Assembly (NCBI RefSeq): GCF_900107755.1
Contig: NZ_FNQR01000024.1
Coordinates: 1 to 61,794 of the forward strand
Origin: Thalassobacillus cyri
GTDB taxonomy: Bacteria > Bacillota > Bacilli > Bacillales > Halobacillaceae
Reading direction: 5' to 3'
DNA: 61,794 nt
Of the stretch, positions 7,207 through 14,595 are shown one piece after another. Position numbers and translations under genes: made by a program. Each line of letters opens with the position of its first letter. The first letter of the stretch is position 1. The notes below the pieces were generated by a model, which saw only the letters and a list, made by a program, of their open reading frames with translations, was not told the origin of the DNA and did not search any database.

Positions 7207-8465
7207 ATTAAGACCTCCTTCCCCTGAAAATCTGATTGAGCAGCTATTTTAAAGTACTGGGCGGAAAGTTTATATTTCTTATTCTCAAAGTAGATTTCCC
7301 CCAATAACTTTAAAGCGTCTTGATATTCCGCAATTTCATTCGCTTTTTCAAAGTAAGGGATGATTTCTTCTTTTAATGTTTCTATAAAAATCTCTTGTAA
7401 TAGCGTCCCTTCTATTTGGTGAAGTAAGATAAAGTGTTTATACAGGTATTTGAGATCTTCAAATTCCGCGGCTACTTTATGACCTTTTTCAGCATAGAAT
7501 TTCGCTTTTGGTATGTTTTTGACAGAATAGTGGGTGAGCGCAAGTAAATACAGCGTGTTGGCAGGGTTCGTTTGTTCATTTTCTTTTAAACACAGCGCTG
7601 CTTCTAAGTAATCTACAGCTTCCTCATGTTGTTTATTATTTATGCAAATATAGCCAAGGTTATGATACACTTTTGCCCTGACCACGTTTGTTAAATAGCC
7701 GTTAGCCGAATGGAGTATTTTTTGAAAGTATTCTTTGGCTATATCATAGACATGGAGCAAATTATAGTTAATGGCAATCAACATACAGCATTCGATTACT
7801 TTTGTGTAGTTGAGGGTAGTCTGGTACATATCCAATGCTTTTTCTGCGTATAAGATGGATTCTGCGAAGTTTCCGAGTCTGCTATATACATATCCCATAT
7901 GATAGTAAAGCTCGCTATCATCCAATGGCAGATCTGCAATCGTCTTTTTGGCTTGCTTCAACTCTTTTATGGAGCAATTCCATTCATTTTCCAGCAAGTA
8001 ATAATATCCAAGTATTTTATGGAAGTAATAGTGATATTCCAGATTTGAAGTTTCTGCGATATTCTGTAGAATGGCTATTTTTTGAGAGGGGTCATCTAAT
8101 TTACCGAGGGTGAAGGCGTATCGGAATTCAAAAATCATAAACAAATTGTTCAATTCAGTATGAAAATTCTTTGCCAGCGATTCAGTGAGTGATTGGTGAA
8201 TATCTGACATGGTAGTAAAATCATTGTTCTTGATGGATTCATGCCAACTATGCAGGCGATCGTAAATGACACTATCGAAAGAGTCGTTGAGAGAACTTAG
8301 TTCAAGTCCCAGCCGCTTACCCAACAGTTCATAAATCTCATCACTCGGTTTGATCAAGTCATGTTCAATTTTGCTCAAGTAAGAAACCGAACATATCCCA
8401 AAAGCAAGTTCTTCCTGAGTCATCTGCTGTTTAATCCTCTGTTGCTTGATTAACACTCCCTTAAT
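7203..8465 (-). CDS. RRNPP-type HTH-TPR transcriptional regulator (NprR/PlcR-like)
   Basis: A cytosolic regulator of about 420 residues. An N-terminal HTH_3 domain (about residues 5-60; RIKQQMTQEELAFGICSVSY then LSKIEHDLIKPS) is followed by a long array of helical TPR-like repeats to the C-terminus. The size and layout match NprR of B. cereus and related peptide-binding regulators. The frame can start at GTG 8456, but its only ribosome site abuts that codon. An ATT at 8465 has a strong aaaggaggggg site with the proper 8-base gap and restores the complete first HTH helix. I therefore prefer the rare ATT start. The propeptide gene overlaps its stop. Target genes are not evident from sequence. 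Confidence 0.85.
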   Translation of the reverse strand: MKGVLIKQQRIKQQMTQEELAFGICSVSYLSKIEHDLIKPSDEIYELLGKRLGLELSSLNDSFDSVIYDRLHSWHESIKNNDFTTMSDIHQSLTESLAKNFHTELNNLFMIFEFRYAFTLGKLDDPSQKIAILQNIAETSNLEYHYYFHKILGYYYLLENEWNCSIKELKQAKKTIADLPLDDSELYYHMGYVYSRLGNFAESILYAEKALDMYQTTLNYTKVIECCMLIAINYNLLHVYDIAKEYFQKILHSANGYLTNVVRAKVYHNLGYICINNKQHEEAVDYLEAALCLKENEQTNPANTLYLLALTHYSVKNIPKAKFYAEKGHKVAAEFEDLKYLYKHFILLHQIEGTLLQEIFIETLKEEIIPYFEKANEIAEYQDALKLLGEIYFENKKYKLSAQYFKIAAQSDFQGKEVLI

Positions 8466-8494
8466 GGTAACCCCCTCCTTTCTATATTTTCAAT

Positions 8495-8503
8495 ATTATA
8501 CCA
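8495..8503 (-). promoter_or_regulatory. Extended -10 promoter of the regulator-peptide operon
   Basis: On the minus strand TGG followed by TATAAT (8503 down to 8495) forms an extended -10 about 30 bases before the ATT start. No good -35 is visible. The 9-mer ACCAAATAT overlaps this site at 8500-8508 and recurs inverted at 8576-8584, which might be an operator pair or chance. Confidence 0.5.
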
Positions 8504-8585
8504 AATATACGAACGCTTGTGTTTTTTTCGACAAAAATAGAAGAGAGGGTAGAAAAAACACTTTATTTTGCTAAAATATTTGGTT

Positions 8586-9043
8586 AGTGGTACAAGGAAA
8601 GGGATAGCTCTGCAAAACAGAGGTCTTAATTTTTCATTCGACCCTAATCATGTCAACGCACTTGAGGGTGGTAAAAGAACTTTCCATACGATTATTCCCT
8701 GATTTCTTACAAAGGAAAATCAAGCAGTAGGACCCTTCGGTGTGATGGGTGGCTTCGTGCAGTCCCAGGGTCATATACAAGTAGTAAACCATTTAATCGA
8801 TTATCAGTTGAATTCACAAGCGGCTTTAGATGCGCCGAGGTGGCAAAGATAAACAAGTAATCGTGGAGCCGGCCTTTCCAAAAGAAGTGGCACAAGCTTT
8901 GGAGAAAAAAGGTCACCATATCAAGGTAGCACTTGACTCAGGGACGTTCGGCAGAGGCCAGGTCATCCTCCGTGATCAACAAAACCGGGGTTTTAGCTGG
9001 CGGCACAGAATCACGTACAGATGGGGCGATCGCTGTCTGGTAG
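8586..9043 (+). pseudogene. Remnant of a gamma-glutamyltranspeptidase gene (C-terminal part)
   Basis: Three frames together encode the C-terminal third of gamma-glutamyltranspeptidase. The recognisable segments are [80 protein letters not shown] and finally AGGTESRTDGAIAVW followed by TAG at 9041. There is an in-frame TGA after HTIIP, a frameshift after PRWQ near 8846, and another near 8975. The 5' two thirds, including the catalytic Thr region, are absent. It abuts the divergent regulator gene, so the deletion end lies around 8586. The gene is clearly dead. Confidence 0.85.
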
Positions 9044-9065
9044 AGCGGGAGAAGGGTGATACAAC

Positions 9066-9638
9066 GTGACACAATGGCATTTATTTTTAGCTTTTTTCAG
9101 GGTTGGTATGCTGGGGTACGGAGGTGGCCCTGCATCCATCCCTTTGGTACATAAAGCAGTGGTAGATAAATATCAATGGATGGATGATAATGAATTCGGT
9201 GATTTATTGGCATTAGCAAATACGCTTCCAGGTCCGATTGCTACGAAGATGGCTGGATATATCGGCTACCGTGTCAGTGGCTGGTTCGGTCTTGTCAATG
9301 CGGTGCTGTCTACCATCATACCCACCATCTTTTTAATGATCATTTTATTGACATCGTTATCGACTATCCAGGACGCTGGATGGGTACAGGGAATGACCAG
9401 TGCTGTCATGCCGGTAGTGGCTGTCATGCTGGCAGTGTTGACCTGGCAATTTTTCCATAAGGCTAAGCAAGGAATGGGATGGATTCAGACTCTGGCTATG
9501 TCTATCGTCATCTTTCTATTGCTTACTTATCTTAACCTCCATCCGGGAATCATTATCGGACTTTTATTGCTGGCCGCAGTGGGGAGAAGAGAACATTCCC
9601 ATACCAGGGAAGAAGAGAAAAAGGAGGAGGAAGGATGA
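9066..9638 (+). CDS. Chromate transporter, CHR domain, N-type short subunit
   Basis: A 190-residue membrane protein with one CHR domain (ChrA family), which exports chromate in characterised members. The glycine-rich LGYGGGPASIPLV motif near residues 18-30 and the LPGPIATKMAGYIGY motif near 57-71 are diagnostic. Five or so hydrophobic segments follow, and the tail is charged (EHSHTREEEKKEEEG). It is one half of a two-gene short-chain CHR pair: the next gene overlaps its stop by four bases (ATGA). GTG at 9066 is preceded by agaaggg. Other anions are possible substrates. Confidence 0.85.
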   Translation: MTQWHLFLAFFRVGMLGYGGGPASIPLVHKAVVDKYQWMDDNEFGDLLALANTLPGPIATKMAGYIGYRVSGWFGLVNAVLSTIIPTIFLMIILLTSLSTIQDAGWVQGMTSAVMPVVAVMLAVLTWQFFHKAKQGMGWIQTLAMSIVIFLLLTYLNLHPGIIIGLLLLAAVGRREHSHTREEEKKEEEG

Positions 9639-10165
9639 TATACTGGCAAATCTTCCTGTCGTTCTTTATACCTGGGATCCTTGGTTATGGCGGTGGACCT
9701 GCTTCCATTCCTTTAGTAGAAAACGAAGTGGTCAAGCGCTATGGCTGGATGACAGTCCAGGAATTCAGTGAAGTGCTTGCTTTAGGAAATGCGCTCCCGG
9801 GACCAATAGCCACGAAGATGGCTGGCTACATCGGTTATGAGCAGGGAGGGGTTCTTGGAGCATTTATTGGAGTCTTTGGTGCAGTAGCCCCATCTTTGCT
9901 AGTTATGGTTTTCTTGCTGGGTTTACTATATAAGTATAAAGATTCTCCTAAAGTACAACGGATGACCTTATATGTCCGGCCTGCTATCGCTATTTTGCTT
10001 GGTATCATGGCATGGCAGTTTTTTGCTGAAGCGCAAATGCAAATAGGGTGGCTGCAATTGATTCTGATTGCCGGTTCCAGCTTCCTTCTGATTGAGCGAA
10101 TGAAAGTCCATCCGGCTTTCGTCATCCTCCTTTCGCTTGTTTACGGCGCTGTGTTTTTAGGATAA
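9635..10165 (+). CDS. Chromate transporter, CHR domain, C-type short subunit
   Basis: The second short CHR protein, 176 residues, is about half identical by eye to the preceding subunit: LGYGGGPASIPLVENEVV near the N-terminus and ALPGPIATKMAGYIGYEQGG further on. Together the two give the antiparallel halves that are fused in long-chain ChrA. The ATG overlaps the upstream stop, and ggaggaagg precedes it. A hairpin with a T run follows the stop at once, so the pair is an operon. Confidence 0.85.
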   Translation: MIYWQIFLSFFIPGILGYGGGPASIPLVENEVVKRYGWMTVQEFSEVLALGNALPGPIATKMAGYIGYEQGGVLGAFIGVFGAVAPSLLVMVFLLGLLYKYKDSPKVQRMTLYVRPAIAILLGIMAWQFFAEAQMQIGWLQLILIAGSSFLLIERMKVHPAFVILLSLVYGAVFLG

Positions 10166-10175
10166 TATTGAAATG

Positions 10176-10197
10176 GCCTCCACTTGTGAGGCTTTTT
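10176..10197 (+). terminator. Terminator of the chromate transporter operon
   Basis: A gcctc...gaggc hairpin (10176-10192) extended by cac/gtg with a bulge, followed by ttttt. Confidence 0.75.
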
Positions 10198-10226
10198 CTC
10201 ATTACATAATAAAGAGGTTAGACATC

Positions 10227-10838
10227 ATGTTAGCAACTGGACACCAAGTCTTAGGCTTCACCTTCGGGGTGATTGCCATCACGATTTTACAGCAGTTCGG
10301 CATAGCTCCTGTCCACACGATGGATGTCATACTGTTTTTTGTATTCGTCCTTTTCGGAGCGCTCCTGCCTGATATCGATACACCGACCTCCCGGCTCGGA
10401 AGCAAGTTCTGGCGATTACTGATTTTACTTTTTCTGATCACTTTATTAGCCTATCTATTTTTCCCGCACGTGCTTAATACCTACCGGGAAGACTTGAAGA
10501 TTTTTGTTATGATGATGATTCCCATTTTAGTAATGCTTCGTGGACATCGTAAAATGACCCATTCGATTCTGTTTTTAATAGTAATGTGGGTGTATTGCCA
10601 AGTGATTGTTGAATGGATGCATGTGCCCTGGTTCTATTTATACGGCTTACTCGCCGGTGCTGTATCCCATCTTCTTGGAGATTATGTTACCAAAAAAGGG
10701 ATCCCGTTATTTTACCCTATATCGAAACGGCATTTCCGGTTTATTTTCACCTTCCGTACAGGATCCGTTACAGAAAAAACAATTGTAACGATGTTGGTGA
10801 TTTATAACGTGTGGGTATTGATCATCAATGCTACTTAA
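10227..10838 (+). CDS. YdjM-like membrane-bound metal-dependent hydrolase (DUF457)
   Basis: A 203-residue inner-membrane protein of the YdjM/DUF457 family, annotated as predicted metal-dependent hydrolase. Conserved features are the N-terminal TGHQVLGFTFG, the LLPDIDTPTSRLGSK motif, the RKMTHSILF motif and the SHLLGDYVTKKGIPLFYP segment with its His and Asp residues. Several hydrophobic helices alternate with these motifs. I start at ATG 10227, because an agagg site precedes it and the longer frame would run through the upstream terminator. The physiological substrate is unknown; E. coli YdjM is LexA-regulated but no LexA box was seen here. Confidence 0.8.
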   Translation: MLATGHQVLGFTFGVIAITILQQFGIAPVHTMDVILFFVFVLFGALLPDIDTPTSRLGSKFWRLLILLFLITLLAYLFFPHVLNTYREDLKIFVMMMIPILVMLRGHRKMTHSILFLIVMWVYCQVIVEWMHVPWFYLYGLLAGAVSHLLGDYVTKKGIPLFYPISKRHFRFIFTFRTGSVTEKTIVTMLVIYNVWVLIINAT

Positions 10839-10904
10839 TCTAATCAGCAGCAGCCTATTGACTTTTATAAGTAAATTGAGTAATATTTTAACAATTCAAT
10901 AATT

Positions 10905-11165
10905 ACGCTGCGATGAAGAAAAGTAGGTATTCCCTTCCTTTTAAGAGAGCTGATGGTTGCTGGGAATCAGTAAGGCAGGGATAGTGAATGGGCTTCGGAG
11001 CGTTCGTGCCGAAAGTTTTAGTAGGTGCGACGGAGCTTCCGCCGATAAAAGGAAGTCCATTGTGTTTGCTATGGAAAAAGTGCGCATGATTTATGCGAAT
11101 GAAGGTGGCACCGCGAGAGTTCTCGTCCTTTGATTGAATCAAAGGATGAGAACTCTTTTTTATAT
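10905..11165 (+). promoter_or_regulatory. Tryptophan-specific T-box leader of trpS
   Basis: The T-box core aaggtggcaccgcgagag (11102-11119) is followed by a strong terminator: gagttctcgtcctttg pairs with caaaggatgagaactc, then a T run at 11156-11161. Upstream, stem I begins near 10908, and gtgaatggg at 10985-10993 places TGG, the tryptophan codon, in the specifier position. Uncharged tRNA-Trp should stabilise the antiterminator and allow trpS transcription. This fits the downstream gene exactly. Confidence 0.92.
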
Positions 11166-11173
11166 TTATGAAA

Positions 11174-11254
11174 GTTTAACTTTGTTAAAGGATTAAAGTA
11201 TAAGAAAAAAAGCTTTCGCTATAAGTACTTGGCGACAAGCCAAGGTTTTCTAAT
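11174..11254 (+). repeat. Dispersed intergenic repeat, family 2, copy 1
   Basis: Shares gtttaactttgttaaagg at the left, cttggcgacaagcc further on and ttttctaat at the right with copies at 35786-35870 (same strand) and 59085-59145 (opposite strand). It lies inside the trpS transcript, between the T-box terminator and the trpS ribosome site. Its right part can fold as cttgg/ccaag followed by gttttct. Confidence 0.75.
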
Positions 11255-11277
11255 TATTTGGAAAGGGAGGGATCAGT

Positions 11278-12273
11278 ATGTTACGGCGTACCATTACAGG
11301 TGTAAAGCCTACAGGAACACCACATGTCGGGAACTATATCGGAGCGATCAAGCCCGCTTTGGAACTGGCAGAAGATGAACAACGGGAAACTTTCTATTTC
11401 ATCGCTGATTTACATGCTTTGAATTCGATTCACGATGGAGCACAATTGAAGCAATTGACTTATGAGGTAGCTGCAACATGGCTTGCTTTAGGCCTTGACC
11501 CGGAAACCTCGATGTTTTACCGGCAATCGGATGTGAAAGAGTTGGTGCACCTGCAATGGATATTGAGCTCCGTTACCAGTAAAGGACTGATGAATCGAGC
11601 ACATGCGTATAAAGCAAAAATGGATGATAACCTTGCGCAAGGGAAAACAGAAGATGATGGCGTCAACATGGGTCTGTTCAATTACCCGATTATGATGGCT
11701 GCTGATATTCTTCTTTTCCAATCGGATGAAGTGCCTGTTGGTAAAGACAATATTCAACATATCGAAATGGCCAGAGATATTGCTGGCTCCTTCAATCATT
11801 TTTACGGGAATACATTCAAGCTTCCTGACTTTATTGTTGCCGAAGAAACAGCTGTCATCCCTGGTTTGGACGGTCGTAAGATGAGCAAAAGTTATGGAAA
11901 TACGATCCCTTTGTTTGAAGAGGAAAAGAAGCTTAACAAGCTGGTGAACCGGATAATTACGGATTCTGCAGCGCCGGATGCCCCAAAAAACACAGAAGGA
12001 TCAACGCTGTTTTCGCTTTTTCAATCGTTTGCAACAGATAAAGAAACGGAACAGATGCGACAAGCTTTTACACAAGGGATAAGCTACGGGGAGATCAAGA
12101 AAGAGTTATTTTCTGTCATGAACCGGAAATTAAGCGAACCGCGAAAGAAATATCAGAATTTAATGGAAAATAAAGCCAAAATTGAACAATTGCTTTCAGA
12201 AGGAGCGGAAAAAGTACGACCGATCGCTAAAGCAAAATTAGCTGAAGTCCATAAGAAAGTGGGCCTGCATTAA
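11278..12273 (+). CDS. trpS: Tryptophanyl-tRNA synthetase
   Basis: A 331-residue class I synthetase that charges tRNA-Trp in the cytosol. The HIGH-equivalent motif is PTGTPHVGNYIGA (residues 11-23), and the KMSKS loop is GRKMSKSYGN near residue 200. Length and motifs match bacterial TrpRS. The ATG is preceded by aaagggaggg. It is preceded by a Trp T-box, so expression should rise when tryptophan is short. The short 3' gap leads to the YteA-like gene with its own ribosome site. Confidence 0.97.
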   Translation: MLRRTITGVKPTGTPHVGNYIGAIKPALELAEDEQRETFYFIADLHALNSIHDGAQLKQLTYEVAATWLALGLDPETSMFYRQSDVKELVHLQWILSSVTSKGLMNRAHAYKAKMDDNLAQGKTEDDGVNMGLFNYPIMMAADILLFQSDEVPVGKDNIQHIEMARDIAGSFNHFYGNTFKLPDFIVAEETAVIPGLDGRKMSKSYGNTIPLFEEEKKLNKLVNRIITDSAAPDAPKNTEGSTLFSLFQSFATDKETEQMRQAFTQGISYGEIKKELFSVMNRKLSEPRKKYQNLMENKAKIEQLLSEGAEKVRPIAKAKLAEVHKKVGLH

Positions 12274-12354
12274 ACTTTCCCTTGCAAATATTGTGGTAAA
12301 AATGAAACCAATGGTCAAACTAAGCACAATACCAACAGGGAAGGAAGTATAAAG

Positions 12355-13035
12355 ATGAAGTATGATCATTTAAGAAAACAACTGGAAGAACGTAAACGGG
12401 AAATCGAGCAGGAGCTTGAACAGAATGATCACTTCGGGTTCAATCGTGGTTTTGCCAGCGATACTTCTTCCGGCGAATTATCCCAATATGACAACCATCC
12501 TGCAGATTCAGGAACAGAGCTTTATGAACGGGAAAAAGATATCGCCTTAAGTACCCATATGCAAGAAGAATTGGCAGACATCAATTATTCCTTAAAGCAG
12601 ATGGATGGCAGGACCTACGGGATATGTGAGGTCACTGGTAAAGAAATACCGATGGAGCGGCTGGAAGCTTTACCGACAGCACGTACAGTAGTAGAAGCAT
12701 CCCCGAATCAAAGTGCTTCGGACGACCGCCCGGCAGAGGAAGATGTTCTGCAGACAACAGAGGAAGAGTATTATACAGGCAGTGAAGAAACCGAGTATAA
12801 TGAGCAGAACGCTTATGAGCAGGTAGCTTCGTTTAATGATACAAGTATGACCTATGAAGATTCTTCGTTAATGGACAATAAAGATGGCTCCGGTTACGTG
12901 GAAACCTATGAGAACTTTGCTTCTACAGGGATTGAAGGATACACGGGGGATGAAAAAGTGGATTTTCAGCGTAACGTCCAATATGATCAATATATGCACG
13001 AACAGGAAAATATCAAAGAAGAAGAAAACTCATAA
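12355..13035 (+). CDS. YteA-like TraR/DksA family protein with degenerate zinc finger
   Basis: A 226-residue acidic protein resembling B. subtilis YteA: an N-terminal coiled-coil region (YDHLRKQLEERKREIEQELE), then SGELSQYDNHPADSGTELYEREKDIAL, then YGICEVTGKEIPMERLEA and LPTAR at about residues 95-116. In most relatives the last part is a four-cysteine DksA/TraR zinc finger. Here only one cysteine remains, so zinc binding is unlikely. The C-terminal half is low-complexity and rich in Glu, Tyr and Ser. Relatives are thought to act on RNA polymerase or as general stress proteins, but the function here is unproven. The ATG has ggaaggaagta upstream. Confidence 0.8.
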   Translation: MKYDHLRKQLEERKREIEQELEQNDHFGFNRGFASDTSSGELSQYDNHPADSGTELYEREKDIALSTHMQEELADINYSLKQMDGRTYGICEVTGKEIPMERLEALPTARTVVEASPNQSASDDRPAEEDVLQTTEEEYYTGSEETEYNEQNAYEQVASFNDTSMTYEDSSLMDNKDGSGYVETYENFASTGIEGYTGDEKVDFQRNVQYDQYMHEQENIKEEENS

Positions 13036-13105
13036 GCTGCTGCAAGTCCAATTCCAGACGAATGATCTTTACAAAAAGAAGCCGCTGTTAACCTCAGTGG
13101 TGATT

Positions 13106-13783
13106 TTACAGATAAGCTCCCTTTACTTGAAGAATCAGTTTCGAGACTTTAGGTTGCAATGATGGCGGCTGGGAAAACGGATCGTTTTCCGTGGGCATGT
13201 GGTGAGCTTCCTCAGGCTTCGCCTTGCGGGATCTCACCGAACATGTACATCCCACAGGACATTGAACATTCTTCCCACGCACGAAGAAAATGTGGATGCA
13301 TTTTCGAGGAGTCTCACCTTTTTACCAGCCACCATACAAGGATTATAATCTCGAAGCTCCTTCAAAGATGATGTGTATATGAAGCAGAAAATACAATCAA
13401 TTCGGCATTAGGGCAGGAACTTTCTTCTCGAAATTAAATAGTACATTCAAGGTGATTTTGATATGCTTATTCGGCAAGGGTTGTGGGGGGAAGGGTGAGA
13501 CTCCTGCGGGAAAGGATAGACTGGCAAGACCCTGCAGAGCTTTCGCTCGAGGAGGCTTGCCGTCTTCCCCGTGGAAAGAAATTAATGCGTAATCACCTTG
13601 GGAGAAACGACACGCATAAGCAGACTGCTTATGTCGCGAGTGTCTAGGTGATGGAGCTAGAAAGCGAATCCTCCCCCAACGACCCTAATCTCCTCCAATA
13701 TCTTGAAATCAAGTCTTCGACTTTACGACCCAATAGTTGAATAAGACTCTTTTGGAAAATTAACAACAACGCTTAACAAAGCC
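13106..13783. repeat. Dispersed intergenic repeat, family 1, copy B
   Basis: About 680 bases without a real gene. The left part contains ttacagataagctccc, the ggtgagcttcctcaggc hairpin with tgcgggatctcacc (13200-13239) and a gaggagtctcacc segment. The right part contains gggtgagactcctgcggg and the ggcaag/cttgcc hairpin (13523-13561) in inverted orientation to the first, then gaaatcaagtcttcgac, ccaatagttgaataag and acaacgcttaacaaagcc. An extra segment near 13600-13665 forms a cataagc/gcttatg hairpin. The short open frames here are repeat shadows. Confidence 0.8.
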
Positions 13784-13941
13784 ATAAAGAAAGAAGTGTT
13801 CGCAGCTTCTTTCTTTTTTTAGTTTGGAGCCGTCAAAAGCTGGACTACATGATTATTTAAGAAAACTGGTTAGGTTGTACCTGTTACAGGGGAAAAGAAG
13901 AATGGTTGGGAGTAGTGTTACAAGAGAAAAGAGGGTTAGTT

Positions 13942-14508
13942 ATGTTTGAAAAATGTCAGGAAGTATCTCAATGGATGGCTGCTTTCGAAGGAAAATGGTT
14001 CATTGCTGGTGGTTGGGCAATCGATCTCCATATTGGCGAAGAGACACGTCAGCATCAGGATATCGAGGTCGCTATTTTTCGTGAAGATCAATCCCTCCTG
14101 AAAGAAACGATGTCAGGCTGGAGAGTTCATGTAATAGAGAATAAACAATTGAGAGATTGGGATCAGTTAGAACAATTGGAAATGCCGGTACATGAAATCC
14201 ATGCAAAAACGGATGTACAAGAACTGGAAATCTTATTGAATGAAAGAGGTGGTGACCGTTGGGTCTACCGGAGGGAGCCTGAAATCACCTTTCCCATTTC
14301 TCATATGAATCTTCATTCAGAACAAGGGTTTCCCTATTTGAATCCAGAAATTGTTTTACTGTATAAAGCAAAAGAAACCAGGCAAAGGGATGAACAGGAT
14401 TTCGAGAAAATTTTCCCAAGGTTGAATGAACAGCAGAAGGAATGGTTGAAGCAGGGGTTGATCCAATGTCACCCTAATCATCCATGGCTGGAAAAACTCC
14501 TGCTCTGA
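13942..14508 (+). CDS. Nucleotidyltransferase-domain protein (ANT(2'')-like fold)
   Basis: A 188-residue protein with the nucleotidyltransferase signature FIAGGWAIDLHIGEETRQHQ DIEV (about residues 19-42), whose Asp residues would bind the catalytic metal. This arrangement resembles the aminoglycoside 2''-adenylyltransferase / lincosamide nucleotidyltransferase family (PF10706). A later PEIVLLYKAKETRQRDEQDF segment is also typical. Members chromosomally carried in Bacillus are mostly uncharacterised, so a resistance role is not established. I start at ATG 13942, with gaggg six to ten bases upstream, rather than the longer frame at 13906. Confidence 0.7.
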   Translation: MFEKCQEVSQWMAAFEGKWFIAGGWAIDLHIGEETRQHQDIEVAIFREDQSLLKETMSGWRVHVIENKQLRDWDQLEQLEMPVHEIHAKTDVQELEILLNERGGDRWVYRREPEITFPISHMNLHSEQGFPYLNPEIVLLYKAKETRQRDEQDFEKIFPRLNEQQKEWLKQGLIQCHPNHPWLEKLLL

Positions 14509-14595
14509 CTAGTGTCATTTTTCCCCAGTTTAATTTAAGTAAGGAAGGGCAATAGAGTGCTTGTAATACATCTTATAGAATCGAGCTGACAAAGG

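Noticed and set aside
8500-8584. Inverted ACCAAATAT pair (8500-8508 and 8576-8584) as an operator of the peptide-responsive regulator
   Set aside because: Only nine bases match and the spacing is 67 bases; it may be chance, so it is only mentioned with the promoter.
8830-9069. A 79-residue gene upstream of the chromate transporter
   Set aside because: It is one frame of a multiply broken gamma-glutamyltranspeptidase remnant.
13159-13371. Open frame in repeat copy B, and a similar one at 24937-25251 in and before copy C
   Set aside because: They coincide with the repeat and differ between copies.
13600-13665. Cataagc/gcttatg hairpin in copy B as an independent riboswitch or terminator
   Set aside because: No T run or known riboswitch core; it is treated as part of the repeat.
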